From: Rhynchonema sp. JSB1_4
Lineage: Eukaryota > Nematoda > Chromadorea > Monhysterida > Xyalidae
Direction of reading: 5' to 3'
DNA: 64,000 nt
Assembly: GCA_030248065.1 (NCBI GenBank)
Contig: JASAMV010005032.1
Span: 1-64,000 of the forward strand
Numbering within the stretch: the first letter of the stretch is position 1; each line of letters starts with the position of its first letter. Below are positions 54,909-64,000 of this stretch, in pieces. The translations under genes were made by a program, and so were the position numbers. The notes under the pieces were generated by a model that worked only from the letters and a program-made list of their open reading frames with translations, ran no database searches and was not told where the DNA came from.

Positions 54909-55310
54909 TCACTTTGATTTACGACTGCGTTTCCTTGCAGCTGGAGAACCTTTCCCGCGACCACCACCCGCACCACGACCACGGCCACCCTGACCTCGAC
55001 CACGACCGCCCTGACCACGACCACGAGCTCCCCTACAACGACCACGACTGCGACCACGCAAACCACCAGCCCCACTCGGCTCAGACGACGATGCGGCACT
55101 TTTGTCGGAAATAAGCGACTGCAGCAATTCGTATTCTGATTGTGGCTCATGCTTGATTCGATCCACAATTGCGTCATCGATGGGCTCAGGATCCATCACC
55201 GACACATCGAACGGGCACGGACTCACTGCTCGGTCCAGGGCTACCACTGGGTTAAACATATCGATCGATTCGTCACGTGCACCGGACAAAGAAACCAGTG
55301 ACTCAGCAGC
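54909..55310 (-). CDS. C-terminal exon with RGG/GAR-rich tail
   Basis: After an acceptor TTGCAG at 55311 the frame encodes an acidic/neutral part (MDPEPIDDAIVDRIKHEP, with IKHE fitting the sumoylation consensus). About 45 residues of Arg-Gly repeats (GRGQGGRGRGQGG) follow, and a basic end, KRSRKSK, then stop. RGG tails bind RNA and are methylated on arginine (known). A possible upstream exon lies at about 55567-55448 (PDVPLVAEVLEVES), but the phase does not fit simply. Confidence 0.45.
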   Translation of the reverse strand, partial: AAESLVSLSGARDESIDMFNPVVALDRAVSPCPFDVSVMDPEPIDDAIVDRIKHEPQSEYELLQSLISDKSAASSSEPSGAGGLRGRSRGRCRGARGRGQGGRGRGQGGRGRGAGGGRGKGSPAARKRSRKSK

Positions 55311-56071
55311 CTGCAACTGTATCAGAACAAGAAATCCACATGTCGCATACGGCCATGGCCGAACGATAACTTAAATATGAAGGTGCTATTAATCATCGCA
55401 TTTATTCGAGCGAAACAACCCCTGACATTACCTGCGCGATATTGAGCTGTCCTCCGATGCACCAATTTCAGGCGAAGCAGGTCGTTCGTCAACATGATCA
55501 TGGGCTGTTGTGGTCGACTCCACTTCCAACACTTCTGCGACTAATGGAACGTCTGGCTGCAAGGTATGGTGTGCGAATAACTACAAATGTCAGCGCGAGC
55601 GGATTTGCGTGTTGCTGGGCTGGTCGATTGCACTGGATCGACCGTGTGATCTGTTTGTTATGTCTAATGTTTTTCTTCTGAAAGCTTCGTTTCCCTAGCA
55701 CAAAGGACAAAGTCTCCCCAAATTTCTATGTGTCACTTTTATTTTCAATCTGGTTCCAAAAGTTTGTCAAAGCGCCAAAATCTGACTGAATCACCAAATG
55801 AAATGTGGTTCAAATTAAAGTCAAGACAATTATAAATCGAATCAAGCCCCAAATCGGAATGAGCCACCAAAGTACAAAAGAGTCCTTTAAATACTCATGA
55901 TCTGAACTTTAAGTGAGATAAACAACAATCTCAAAATAGCAGCACGATTAAAAGGTCAGAGGTGGAGGATCAAAACAGCTTTAAGGTCGGAAACTTTAAA
56001 AGTTGGGTACTACTACTTTTTTCAATATCAATATCACATTAGCCCAAAAATTTCATGAGAGTTGTTTACAG

Positions 56072-56343
56072 TCATGGCAGCTCACGCGGGGCCCACGCCC
56101 TGTCACTCAAACGCCGGGTGCATGACGTCTTTGCGTTCGCTGCCTCTCGCGGGGCCCACGCCTTGTCACTCAAGCGCCGTTCGGGGCCCACGCACACTTT
56201 GATGGGTCCGGTGACAGGTGCCATAGGGACCGTATCATAGGACCAGGTGCACGACCGAATGAAGGGGACTGTCTCATCTGTGACATTCGCGGCCTTCAAG
56301 AGAAAATCGAGCCCCTGCTCGAACTTATTGTTGTTATCCTGAA
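56072..56343 (-). CDS. Hypothetical exon with internal repeat
   Basis: Acceptor CACTTCAG at about 56344, then DNNNKFEQGLDFLLKAANV. The frame continues to a twice-repeated peptide, RRLSDKAWAPRE/RRLSDRAWAPRE, caused by a GC-rich DNA repeat (GGGGCCCACGCC, 56096 and 56151). Function unknown. Confidence 0.3.
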
Positions 56344-56409
56344 GTGACAAGGGAGATTAGTGATTGATAAAATTACCTGAAAGTGAAACCAAATATAAAT
56401 GAATTATGT

Positions 56410-57225
56410 TTAATTATATTTTATTTTGTTTGTTTTGTGACAGAAGGACACGTGGCGAGGGTCAAAGAGGAGTTGTAGAAGTAGCAGACCGGGGAAAAAT
56501 ATGTAGGAAACAGCAGAATGGGGAAAGATTTGAAGAAGTAGAAGGAACCACGTCGGTAGAAGAACGCCAATGCACAAAAGAAATAACAAACGAAATAATT
56601 AACAAAAAGAAAACGGGGTTATATCACAAAATATGAACGCAAAGAATTAAATGGACGGGCATGAGTAAGAAAACGGCACGAACTAGCATCAGAAATGATG
56701 AACAGAGTACAGAGAAACTAACGCAGCGGATACAATATAAGAAAAGATCATATTTTTGGTGGTGTATGTTTTGAACACCTTATGAGAATTTTATATTGTT
56801 TTTTTTGGTTTTATTTCATTATTTTTTCGTGATTTTTTTATAATTTTCCTTGTGTTTGTTCTTTATATGTATAACAAAGTGAAAGCGAAGGATGACAAAA
56901 AAATGAAAGAATGAGAAAGAATTATACAAGGGATCGAAGATTGGCAAATGTTATATAATGGTTCGTCTCCGTGCCACCGGGAGTGGGCGAACGTATGAAA
57001 AAAAATTGACGTTTCTGGCAGTTTTTTTGTATGCTTGCGATCAACATCGTCCGCACCATAATGAAGTACGCCATACCAGGGAGTTGTCGATGTGAAAATA
57101 CTGATGGTTAGTCCCCATCACTACTGCTAAATTTAAGCTTATGCAAGTGAACCGAGCAGGCCAGTGTGAAATCCGGTCCCAATAAGTAGGTACCACGACT
57201 TTAAAAATAATATCAGCGGTGCTGG
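56410..57225. other. Intergenic, nothing recognised
   Basis: A-rich sequence. Frames are short. Confidence 0.3.
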
Positions 57226-57391
57226 TCTCAATGAATTGTACACTCAAGAAGATAACTGTTCGCCTGTTTCAGAGTGGTATGAATAAACTGCATACATAGG
57301 CGCAGAGCTGTGTGCCCGTGGAGCGAAACTAAGCATTGTGGAAGTGCCGTTTGTGAAAAAATGAAGTGTGTTTCAAGTAATAGCACACCTA

Positions 57392-57622
57392 TTACATAAT
57401 GTACCATTTCGACGTTTGATACATTGGGTATGGCGCACAAGAACTGACTGTACTGTACACCCCGACGAACATGATGCCAAGACCGACCAGACTGGCTGTA
57501 GCCACCAGCGTGATGATTTTCGCAGCGAGACAAACTTGCGAAGCTTGTGCGGGAGACAAACAGAACAGCCTGCTTCGAGTGTACAAGAACCAAAAACATG
57601 TGGGAAACGAGCCAGCCCACAA
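57392..57622 (-). CDS. Hypothetical membrane-protein exon
   Basis: A minus-strand frame has a hydrophobic span, KIITLVATASLVGLGIMFVG, followed by STVSSCAPYPMY, and a possible second hydrophobic stretch upstream. May be part of a small multi-pass protein. Splice sites were not resolved. Confidence 0.25.
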   Translation of the reverse strand: MWAGSFPTCFWFLYTRSRLFCLSPAQASQVCLAAKIITLVATASLVGLGIMFVGVYSTVSSCAPYPMYQTSKWYIM

Positions 57623-57886
57623 TAATATAGTGCGTGGTTACAAGAGATAAAATATTGAAACACTTCTTGACCCGTGATAGTTTGACTTTCAAATGAATAA
57701 TTTGCTTTGATCGTTTTATGATTTACACGAAAATTTTTTTGTTAAACAACAGCCATAACGTAAAATTACCGTAACCCAGTGTAACACAGTTTCAGCCTTT
57801 TTGATTGTGGGCGAAATAATACTGTTTTCAATCGAAATATTTTGACTGCGTGGCTCACTGCGACGTTGTGTGGCCCCAAAAGAACG

Positions 57887-59960
57887 ATGTCCAAGAGACC
57901 CCACAAGGATGATTCCGAAATGCCGGAGGTGAAAAAAGGTTACTTGGGAGGCCTATAAAGATTTATGTTCCTTTACTTGTGCACAACGTAGGTGAACAAA
58001 ATTGCCTGATTGCCTGATATATCCAATTTTGTTTTTAGAACCTGAGGAACAAGAACCAGCGGTGGAAGTGAGCCGCGGAGAAACGGGCCAATGTTTCGCT
58101 GTGAAGAAAGTTGCCAAAAAGGTGTACAAAAATTTTATGTGCCTCTGACGTAATGTAACTGTTCACTGTAAGTGCACTGGCTGAACACAGATAAAATTTC
58201 GGCTTGTTGGCTGTATAGCGCACTGTTACATTAGCCTGGGTTTACACCCGCGTGTGCAGCATTAAGCCGTTTTTTTTCATAAGGCAGTGACAGCGTGTAT
58301 GAGAGCAAAATCTGGCCGTTTTAGATTATCACCGCTTATGTGAAGCGCGTAAAATAACAACACCTATAGATGTGCAATATAATAGTTTTTTTGTGATCAG
58401 ACGTCGGCCGATACGTCCCAAAGCGGTGCAGCTGTTGGTGATGATGCTAGTGGTCAAACCGCTATGCAAATTGATGCCCCTAATGCGCCGCCGCCCATCA
58501 TCGCGCAAGAAAATGTGCTGTCACAAGAGACGTTGGAGTCGCATTACCGGAACATTGGTAAAAATTTTCTTTGAACATAAACTTGCAAATGGGTTTTGAC
58601 TTTGGCAAGCATGAAGCTATCTGTGATTTGAACGGTGAAGTGCGAAACGGCGGGCACAAAAGTATGCGCGGCACGCATGGAGATTGTGTCCCAGAAAAGT
58701 GGAGAAATATTCCCCCCCCCCCCACTTTGCGCGGCAACCCGCACAACAAAGGGGAGGAAACGCCGGGGGGAGGGGGGGGACGACACCACCAAACCAACAA
58801 AAAAAAAAGAGTATAACCAAAGCACACAGGCGCCCCAAACAAACAAACAAACAACGAAAAAAAAAACAAAAGAGGGGGAGATATAGAAGAGGCGGGGCGG
58901 GGAGGGGAAGCCCGCGCCCCCCGGCCCGGGTGCGGGGGGGGGGGCGGGGCCCGCGCCGGACCGCGCGGCGGCCCGCCGGGCCCCCCCCCCCGCGGGGCCG
59001 GCGGCGCGCGCACCCCCGCCCCGCCGCCCAGACAGGCGGGGCCGGCGCCGGGGAGAAAAAATGTTCAATTAGAACAGGCAGAGAGAACCACACAATGAAG
59101 GGGAGGGGGGGACACACCACGCACGAACGGGGGGCCGGAGGCCGACGACCATAGCCAGCCCGGGAGGCCGGCGGCGGCCCCGCCCCGCGGCCCGGGCGGG
59201 GGGCCGGGCGGGGGACCGGGGCCCCCCGCACCGGGCCGCACCCGGTGCGGCCCCCGCCCGCGGGAGCCGCTCCGCGGGCGCAGCGCGCGGCCGCGAAAAG
59301 TCGACCGCCCGGCACAGCCGCCCCCCCGCCCCCCGCGCCCCCGCCCCGACGGGACCGGCCACGAGGCACGGACCAGCAGGGGAGGGCAGCCCCCCCCGGG
59401 CGGAGGGGGGGGGTCCTCGAACGACGACGACATGAAAATTAACTGAAGGTAAGTGAAAATAATCCATATGGACTATGGTTGAGGATCAATTCGAGAAATG
59501 GGGGGATCATGCAAAAGAAATGTATGTAAATTCTGGTAATAAGACAAGGGTTCAAGTGGGTAGCGAAACCATAATAAGAATAATTATCCGTTTGCGATCA
59601 TTGTTTCTGGCAAAATTGGACAGCCCATAGCAGTAAAACTCCGCCCAAGTGAAAAAAGAGAATAAAACAGGGAAGTATGGCGGTGGTATCCTCTGTGTAT
59701 GTATAATGACATAAGAAGAATATTAATGGTGTAGTAACTTTAGATTTCAGAAGACATGAATATCACGTGGTGCTTTTAGTTGTAATATTTGTATTCGTTC
59801 GAAATCAATAATTTATTCTTGCGTAAATGTAATGAAAGTTAAACTGTTGTAAGCATCCCTCACCGAGGGGGAGACGACCGAACTCAACCGGAAACAAATG
59901 TCCGATAAAATAAAATTATGTGATAACGACAGATTCATAAAAAATCCATCGGGGCCATTG
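57887..59960 (+). CDS. Small nuclear-type protein, four exons
   Basis: Exons 57887-57938, 58039-58121, 58401-58557 and 59854-59960 join in frame (phases 1, 0, 1) with GT/AG borders and would give about 133 residues. N-terminus MSKRPHKDDSEMPEVKKEPE (VKKEPE fits the sumoylation consensus), then a Lys-rich VKKVAKK, an Ala/Ser/Pro-rich middle (DAPNAPPPIIAQ), LSQETLESHYRNI, and LTEGETTELNRKQMSDKIK with IKNPSGPL at the end. If the next acceptor (60020) is used, it gives an immediate stop. The fourth exon's acceptor is weak. The 1.3-kb third intron holds the anomalous GC-rich block. No family recognised. Confidence 0.5.
58705..59435. other. Anomalous GC-rich, T-poor low-complexity block
   Basis: About 730 bp with long C and G runs and almost no T on the plus strand from about 58860 to 59060, abruptly different from the AT-rich flanks. 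Overlapping ORFs in many frames are a consequence of composition. Confidence 0.85.
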
Positions 59961-59964
59961 GTAA

Positions 59965-61860
59965 GTTATTTGTTTTGTTTGGAAAAATCCCAAATTTACT
60001 TTTTAAAATTTTATTTTCAGTGAAGGTGGATTATGGAACCTGGACACGCAATTGACGAGGACTTGCGAAGGCGAAAATCGGCGTGACTAGTTGCGAGGCA
60101 TGGTCGATAAAAGTAAGCAATACGTGCTGAAATAAGGCTAGTACATGTAAATCAGAGCCCAAATCAACAAATATCTTCATTGGAGAGTGATGAAGCCATG
60201 CACAAAGCGCAAAAATGTGTTTTTTGACAAAATGAAAAACAAAAATAAAGACTGAAAGCAAACTGTCAACCCCCAAGTGCTATCTCAATGAAATATTAAA
60301 AAAATACAGAAAGACAAATATTATTATATAAGTGCAGTGCGTGGTGGGTTGGTAGGAGACTTAAATGAGAAATTTGTAGTTGATTGAAAATAAAAAACAC
60401 GATGTCGGCGTACCTGTCAGATCGAAAATGAAGTTGGTAGAATGTATTATAAATGAAAAACAGGATTAGTGACGAAATTGACGACCAAGACAAAGCAAGT
60501 TTATGTAGCTAAAGTAAATGTAAAATGATGAACAATTATTGACGCACAAGTTGAGGGCGAAACATGAGGCCTCCCCCTCATTGCCATGATAGATACCGGC
60601 CGGCTCGAAGCTGGTAATACATTATGCTGGGTGAGAAAAGTCGTGAACAACATGAAAGGGCAGCAAACCAACCACAATCACACCGACAAAGATTTAAATG
60701 AATGAAATACAATTGATTAATTACGTAAGGCTTTAATTTAAGTCGTGGTTTTTCATCCTGATGGCATGTCATGCATAAGCAATGAGCAGCGAAACAAAAA
60801 TGTCACAAATTACTAGATATGAAAAATGGAAGGACTGTTGGCTATTATTACTACAGAAATGAGGACCAGGAATAAAGTGCCATTGCTGAAATCATTGAAG
60901 CGAGGGAAGCAATCACTCACTGTATGTGCAGCAAATGAACACAAGAGATAATCATAGAAATTGGCGGAATTAAAAAAATATGACTATATTAAAATGTAAA
61001 CTTGTGTCCGAAATGATAATGATATTCGATTTAAATAGTTTAGATGTCTGATTTAAATTTAACTCAAGAGAGCCGTAGAAGGAATACTTCATGTATTAAT
61101 TCGTGTCTCAAGAGTCTAAGCAGAGCGCCAAGCCATAGACGATAGCATAATTAATAATAAAATGCTGATGCCAGAATTGCAGGTACTGTCGCCTCAAATG
61201 TTGGGCTGGGAGAACAGTTAGCATGAAAATGGTGGGCAAAAAACCACAAAAAGAAATGAAATGATGAGTAGGCACGAAAAGTTAACTTTTATATCTAGTG
61301 TAGGCAATTTTTTATATTTGAGAGCAAACGTTTCACACAGAAAGCTCTGCCGCAGAGGCTTATGTGAGAAAACATTTCGCCTAACTATGTAATGTGCATA
61401 TCGATGATTGAAACAAAAATGTGCACTCCTTGGTAAAGGTTCTGGCGTCAACAAAGTTAGTTACTGAATAGTGAAGATTCCAATGACGGCAGTGGCACGC
61501 AGCGAACCCATACCCAAATCAAAGCAATATGAGTACACTTAGTATGTGGTAATAAAGTATAACAATGTGATGTGCACGACGAAAGTGCAATGAATTTGAT
61601 AATAATATTATTTGACAAGTCGGACGGCCGTGCGCTGTGGCTGTTTAATATGCTTAGTTTTTGTGTGCCTTCAGCTTAACGGTGGGTCTTCACCACATAT
61701 TCTGATGGCAGAAATATTGTGTTGTGTCACAGGCAACATAATCAGATGAAGAAACTAGTAAAATGATCCAGATGAAGTCCGATGTAGAAAAGGTCGAAAA
61801 CAAAAACAGTCGGAGCGAGTATGGAGGTCGGCCAGCAATGTACTTAAAGAAGAACCGTTA
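59965..61860. other. AT-rich intergenic, nothing recognised
   Basis: No exon with clear borders other than the possible terminal piece starting at 60021. Confidence 0.3.
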
Positions 61861-61875
61861 TATTAAAATTGCAGG

Positions 61876-61940
61876 AACAAAGGTAATCAAGGTCAATTAA
61901 TCAAGGTCAAATTAATCAAGGAAATTAATCAAGGAAATCA
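61876..61940. repeat. Short tandem repeat AATTAATCAAGG
   Basis: About five degenerate 10-13-bp units. They overlap the start of the retroelement remnant. Confidence 0.75.
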
Positions 61941-62104
61941 ATCAACTAAAGGAACAATTACAAGGGCTTAGAGAACATTTACCCCCAACAAAGATCGACT
62001 ATGTAAGATCAATTTTTACCAAAAGCACAACAAATCGCCGGTGTTATTTTTGCCGTGAGATAGGCCATAAAGCTAAAATGCGCCAGGCATCAACAGAAAA
62101 TTAA
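61934..62104 (+). pseudogene. Retroelement Gag remnant with a broken zinc knuckle
   Basis: 57-codon frame: EINQLKEQLQGLREHLPP, then NRRCYFCREIGHKAKMR, which fits CX2CX4HX4C except that the last Cys is Arg. Then a stop. No flanking LTR was recognised. Confidence 0.5.
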
Positions 62105-63265
62105 TTAAAATGTTCTCCTCTTTCAGTAGTTTTTCGTCCTTCAACTTCTGGTTTTTTGGGATCTCAGTCGTGACGACAGTAAAACTATAAAAGCAAAACT
62201 CATTGTCCGAATCTGAGATAAGCAGCTAAGTAAAAATATGTGGAAAGGAAGAACAAAGAAGTAGAAAAAGGAGGATCCCGAACTATGTGTGATTCTTAAT
62301 TAAACTGTCGATGTCAATAAAAATGTTCGCAAGGCCATTGATTTGGTCATGATCTGGTCAGTCTCCTGTCTCTCTATTGAACGTCTGAGTCACTTCACTG
62401 CCTGTCTTTTTCGTGTCCCTGTCTGTCACAGGTAAGTTTATTAATTAAATTATATTGGAGTGAATGATTAAATGTCCTTTATTGCAGGGTCTGGCTCTGA
62501 GACGGATTGGACTGTCGTTGGAAGCTTGGGATTTACGTGTGCCAAACAAGCGATAGACAAAAATGAACGATACGCAAACATAACACACTGATGTGCCTCT
62601 ATGCCTCGTAGTCTCCGAGTAAGGTCAAGCAAGAAAGCGTAAGAAAGCAACGAAAAGTGAAGGGCTGTATATAGTTGAAATCATTGAGCAACGGTAGGTG
62701 TATGTTGTAATATTAAATAACTGAAAAGAGAAAAAAAAACGAAATAATTTCAATTTGTAAATCAGAAACCATCGGGCAGTGTTTGCTCAAAAGTAAGGTC
62801 AAATTAAATAAATGTTCGGCAAAGAGTATATTTTGTCCTAAATCAAAGCGCAACATCAAGGCCCAGGTCATCATGGTAATTACCATGATGTGGCTAAGCA
62901 TCACAGATAGGACCTAACGTTCCAGTTTGCTTATAAGATGCTGTAATAAATGAAACTACTGATGTTCATACACCGTGACAACCTGAATGTGAGGTCGAAA
63001 TATACTCCTTTAAGATAAAACAAAAATTATATGATGTAAAGCATACAAAAACCTAGAAGAAAATGGTTCAAGACATGACAGTCAATAAAATAAATGAATA
63101 GCCAATGTAGTTGTAACTCCATGGACCGAAAGTAGGCGAACTTATAAAGTATGCATACAATCAAATACACACCTACATTGGTGGTGGCTAAGCTACGATG
63201 GTCGTCTTGGCCGTCTGACCTTCAGTATTTATAATTCGGATTTGACCCACTGAACAAAAATTCGT
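62105..63265. other. AT-rich intergenic, nothing recognised
   Basis: Short frames only. Confidence 0.3.
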
Positions 63266-64000
63266 TTTGCGTTTTTTTTTTCCCCCCCACGCACGCACCC
63301 CCACAAAAAGATGAAAACATTACCAAAAAGGAAAAAAAAAAAAAAAAAATGGCAAGCCGCCCAGGGCCCCGCGTTCTAACCCAAAAAAAACCACCTCCTC
63401 AACCAAAACAAAGAGAGGCAGAGGAAAAGGAACACGCCCACCTCCAAAAAAAAAATCTTTTTAAGAAAAAACCTCACCCCCCCCCCCCCCCTGACTCCAA
63501 AAACAAGATGGCAATTAGGTAGCGAGCAAAAAAAGTGATCGGATCATCTCAACCTAACCAGTCACCATTTTTTTTATGATTTTTACCAACAAAACCACCC
63601 CCGTTTTTTTTTTCACTCCACACCACAGGAGACGCCCCGCCCGCGACAGGAGATGAGGCGACGCAGAATACACACCCCACACCAAATTTTATAACAGCCC
63701 TCATTTTTTTTTTTTTTATTTTAACAACACCCCACACACAAAAATTTTTTCAGAACCACTGTTGTTTCCCTCCCCCCCCCTCCCCCGATTATTAAAACAA
63801 CAACAAAAAAAAAAAAATTTTTAAAAAAAATAAAAAAGAAGAAAAAAAAAAACACCACCACAACACAACAAAAAAAGAACAAACAAATTTTTCTACCAAT
63901 TATTTTTAAACACTCAATAGAAGACAAAAATACTTTTTCTACAAAAACAAAACAGAAAAAACACAACAACAAAAACACACAGCTCACTCTTACCACACCA
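63266..64000. other. Low-complexity A/C-rich terminal block
   Basis: Long A and C runs with very little G on the plus strand, unlike the preceding DNA. Resembles low-quality consensus near a contig end. Confidence 0.7.

Noticed and set aside
58498..59467. Long Pro/Arg/Gly-rich ORFs up to 250 codons
   Set aside because: Stops are absent only because the block is GC-rich and T-poor. All frames are open at once, with no domain and doubtful sequence quality.

Overview
This is a eukaryotic genomic window, most likely from a nematode. Evidence: tracts of the nematode telomere unit TTAGGC (reverse GCCTAA) lie inside the window; a conserved animal helicase gene (DDX1) is cut into short exons by GT/AG introns; intergenic DNA is dominated by LTR retroelements of the BEL/Pao and GPY/F-integrase types, short inverted-repeat elements and satellites. 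I see no tRNA, rRNA, CRISPR or prokaryotic operon structure. Coding density is low, and most of the interest is in nested mobile DNA.

Layout. 0.5-5.5 kb: eight minus-strand exons of a DDX1-like DEAD-box helicase whose 3' end lies beyond base 1; its first ATP-binding motif was not found. 6.04-12.10 kb: a minus-strand LTR retrotransposon with two LTRs, PBS and PPT. It has a degraded gag joined to an integrase GPY/F tail, and a complete plus-strand (antisense) ORF for a secreted/type I membrane-like protein at the place where env would sit. It abuts a LINE endonuclease fragment (12.10-12.47 kb). 13.7-19.4 kb: nested small elements, including a hAT-type MITE inside a foldback element, and a BEL/Pao gag-protease element inserted in another MITE, then a TACA microsatellite. 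19.7-20.8 kb: an intact F-box-like gene on the minus strand. 21.4-22.8 kb: pieces of a host-like gene.

22.75-37.42 kb: a 14.7-kb block bounded by about 1-kb inverted repeats and a TTAA on each side. It interrupts the preceding ORF and is itself filled with later insertions: an inverted-repeat element (23.9-27.4 kb), a second hAT MITE copy (27.8-28.3 kb), an element holding two 1172-bp direct copies (28.6-32.0 kb), satellite monomers, and a rearranged BEL/Pao element with 5-bp target duplications (32.5-34.9 kb).

39.7-41.8 kb: a broken gene for a protein-primed-type family B DNA polymerase of the kind carried by self-synthesising (Polinton/Maverick-like) elements, followed by 168-bp tandem repeats. 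43-57 kb: sparse, unrecognised exons (a possible CARD-like exon at 47 kb, a zinc-finger ORF at 52.7 kb, a 165-codon frame with one stop at 54 kb, an RGG-tailed ORF at 55 kb). 57.9-60.0 kb: a small, well-spliced plus-strand gene for a probable nuclear protein, whose largest intron contains an abnormal GC-rich, T-poor block (58.7-59.4 kb). 60-63.3 kb is AT-rich with one retroelement zinc-knuckle remnant. The last 0.7 kb is low-complexity and G-poor and looks like unreliable sequence.

The strongest candidates for something undescribed are the antisense membrane-protein ORF inside the LTR element and the TTAA-bounded 14.7-kb composite.
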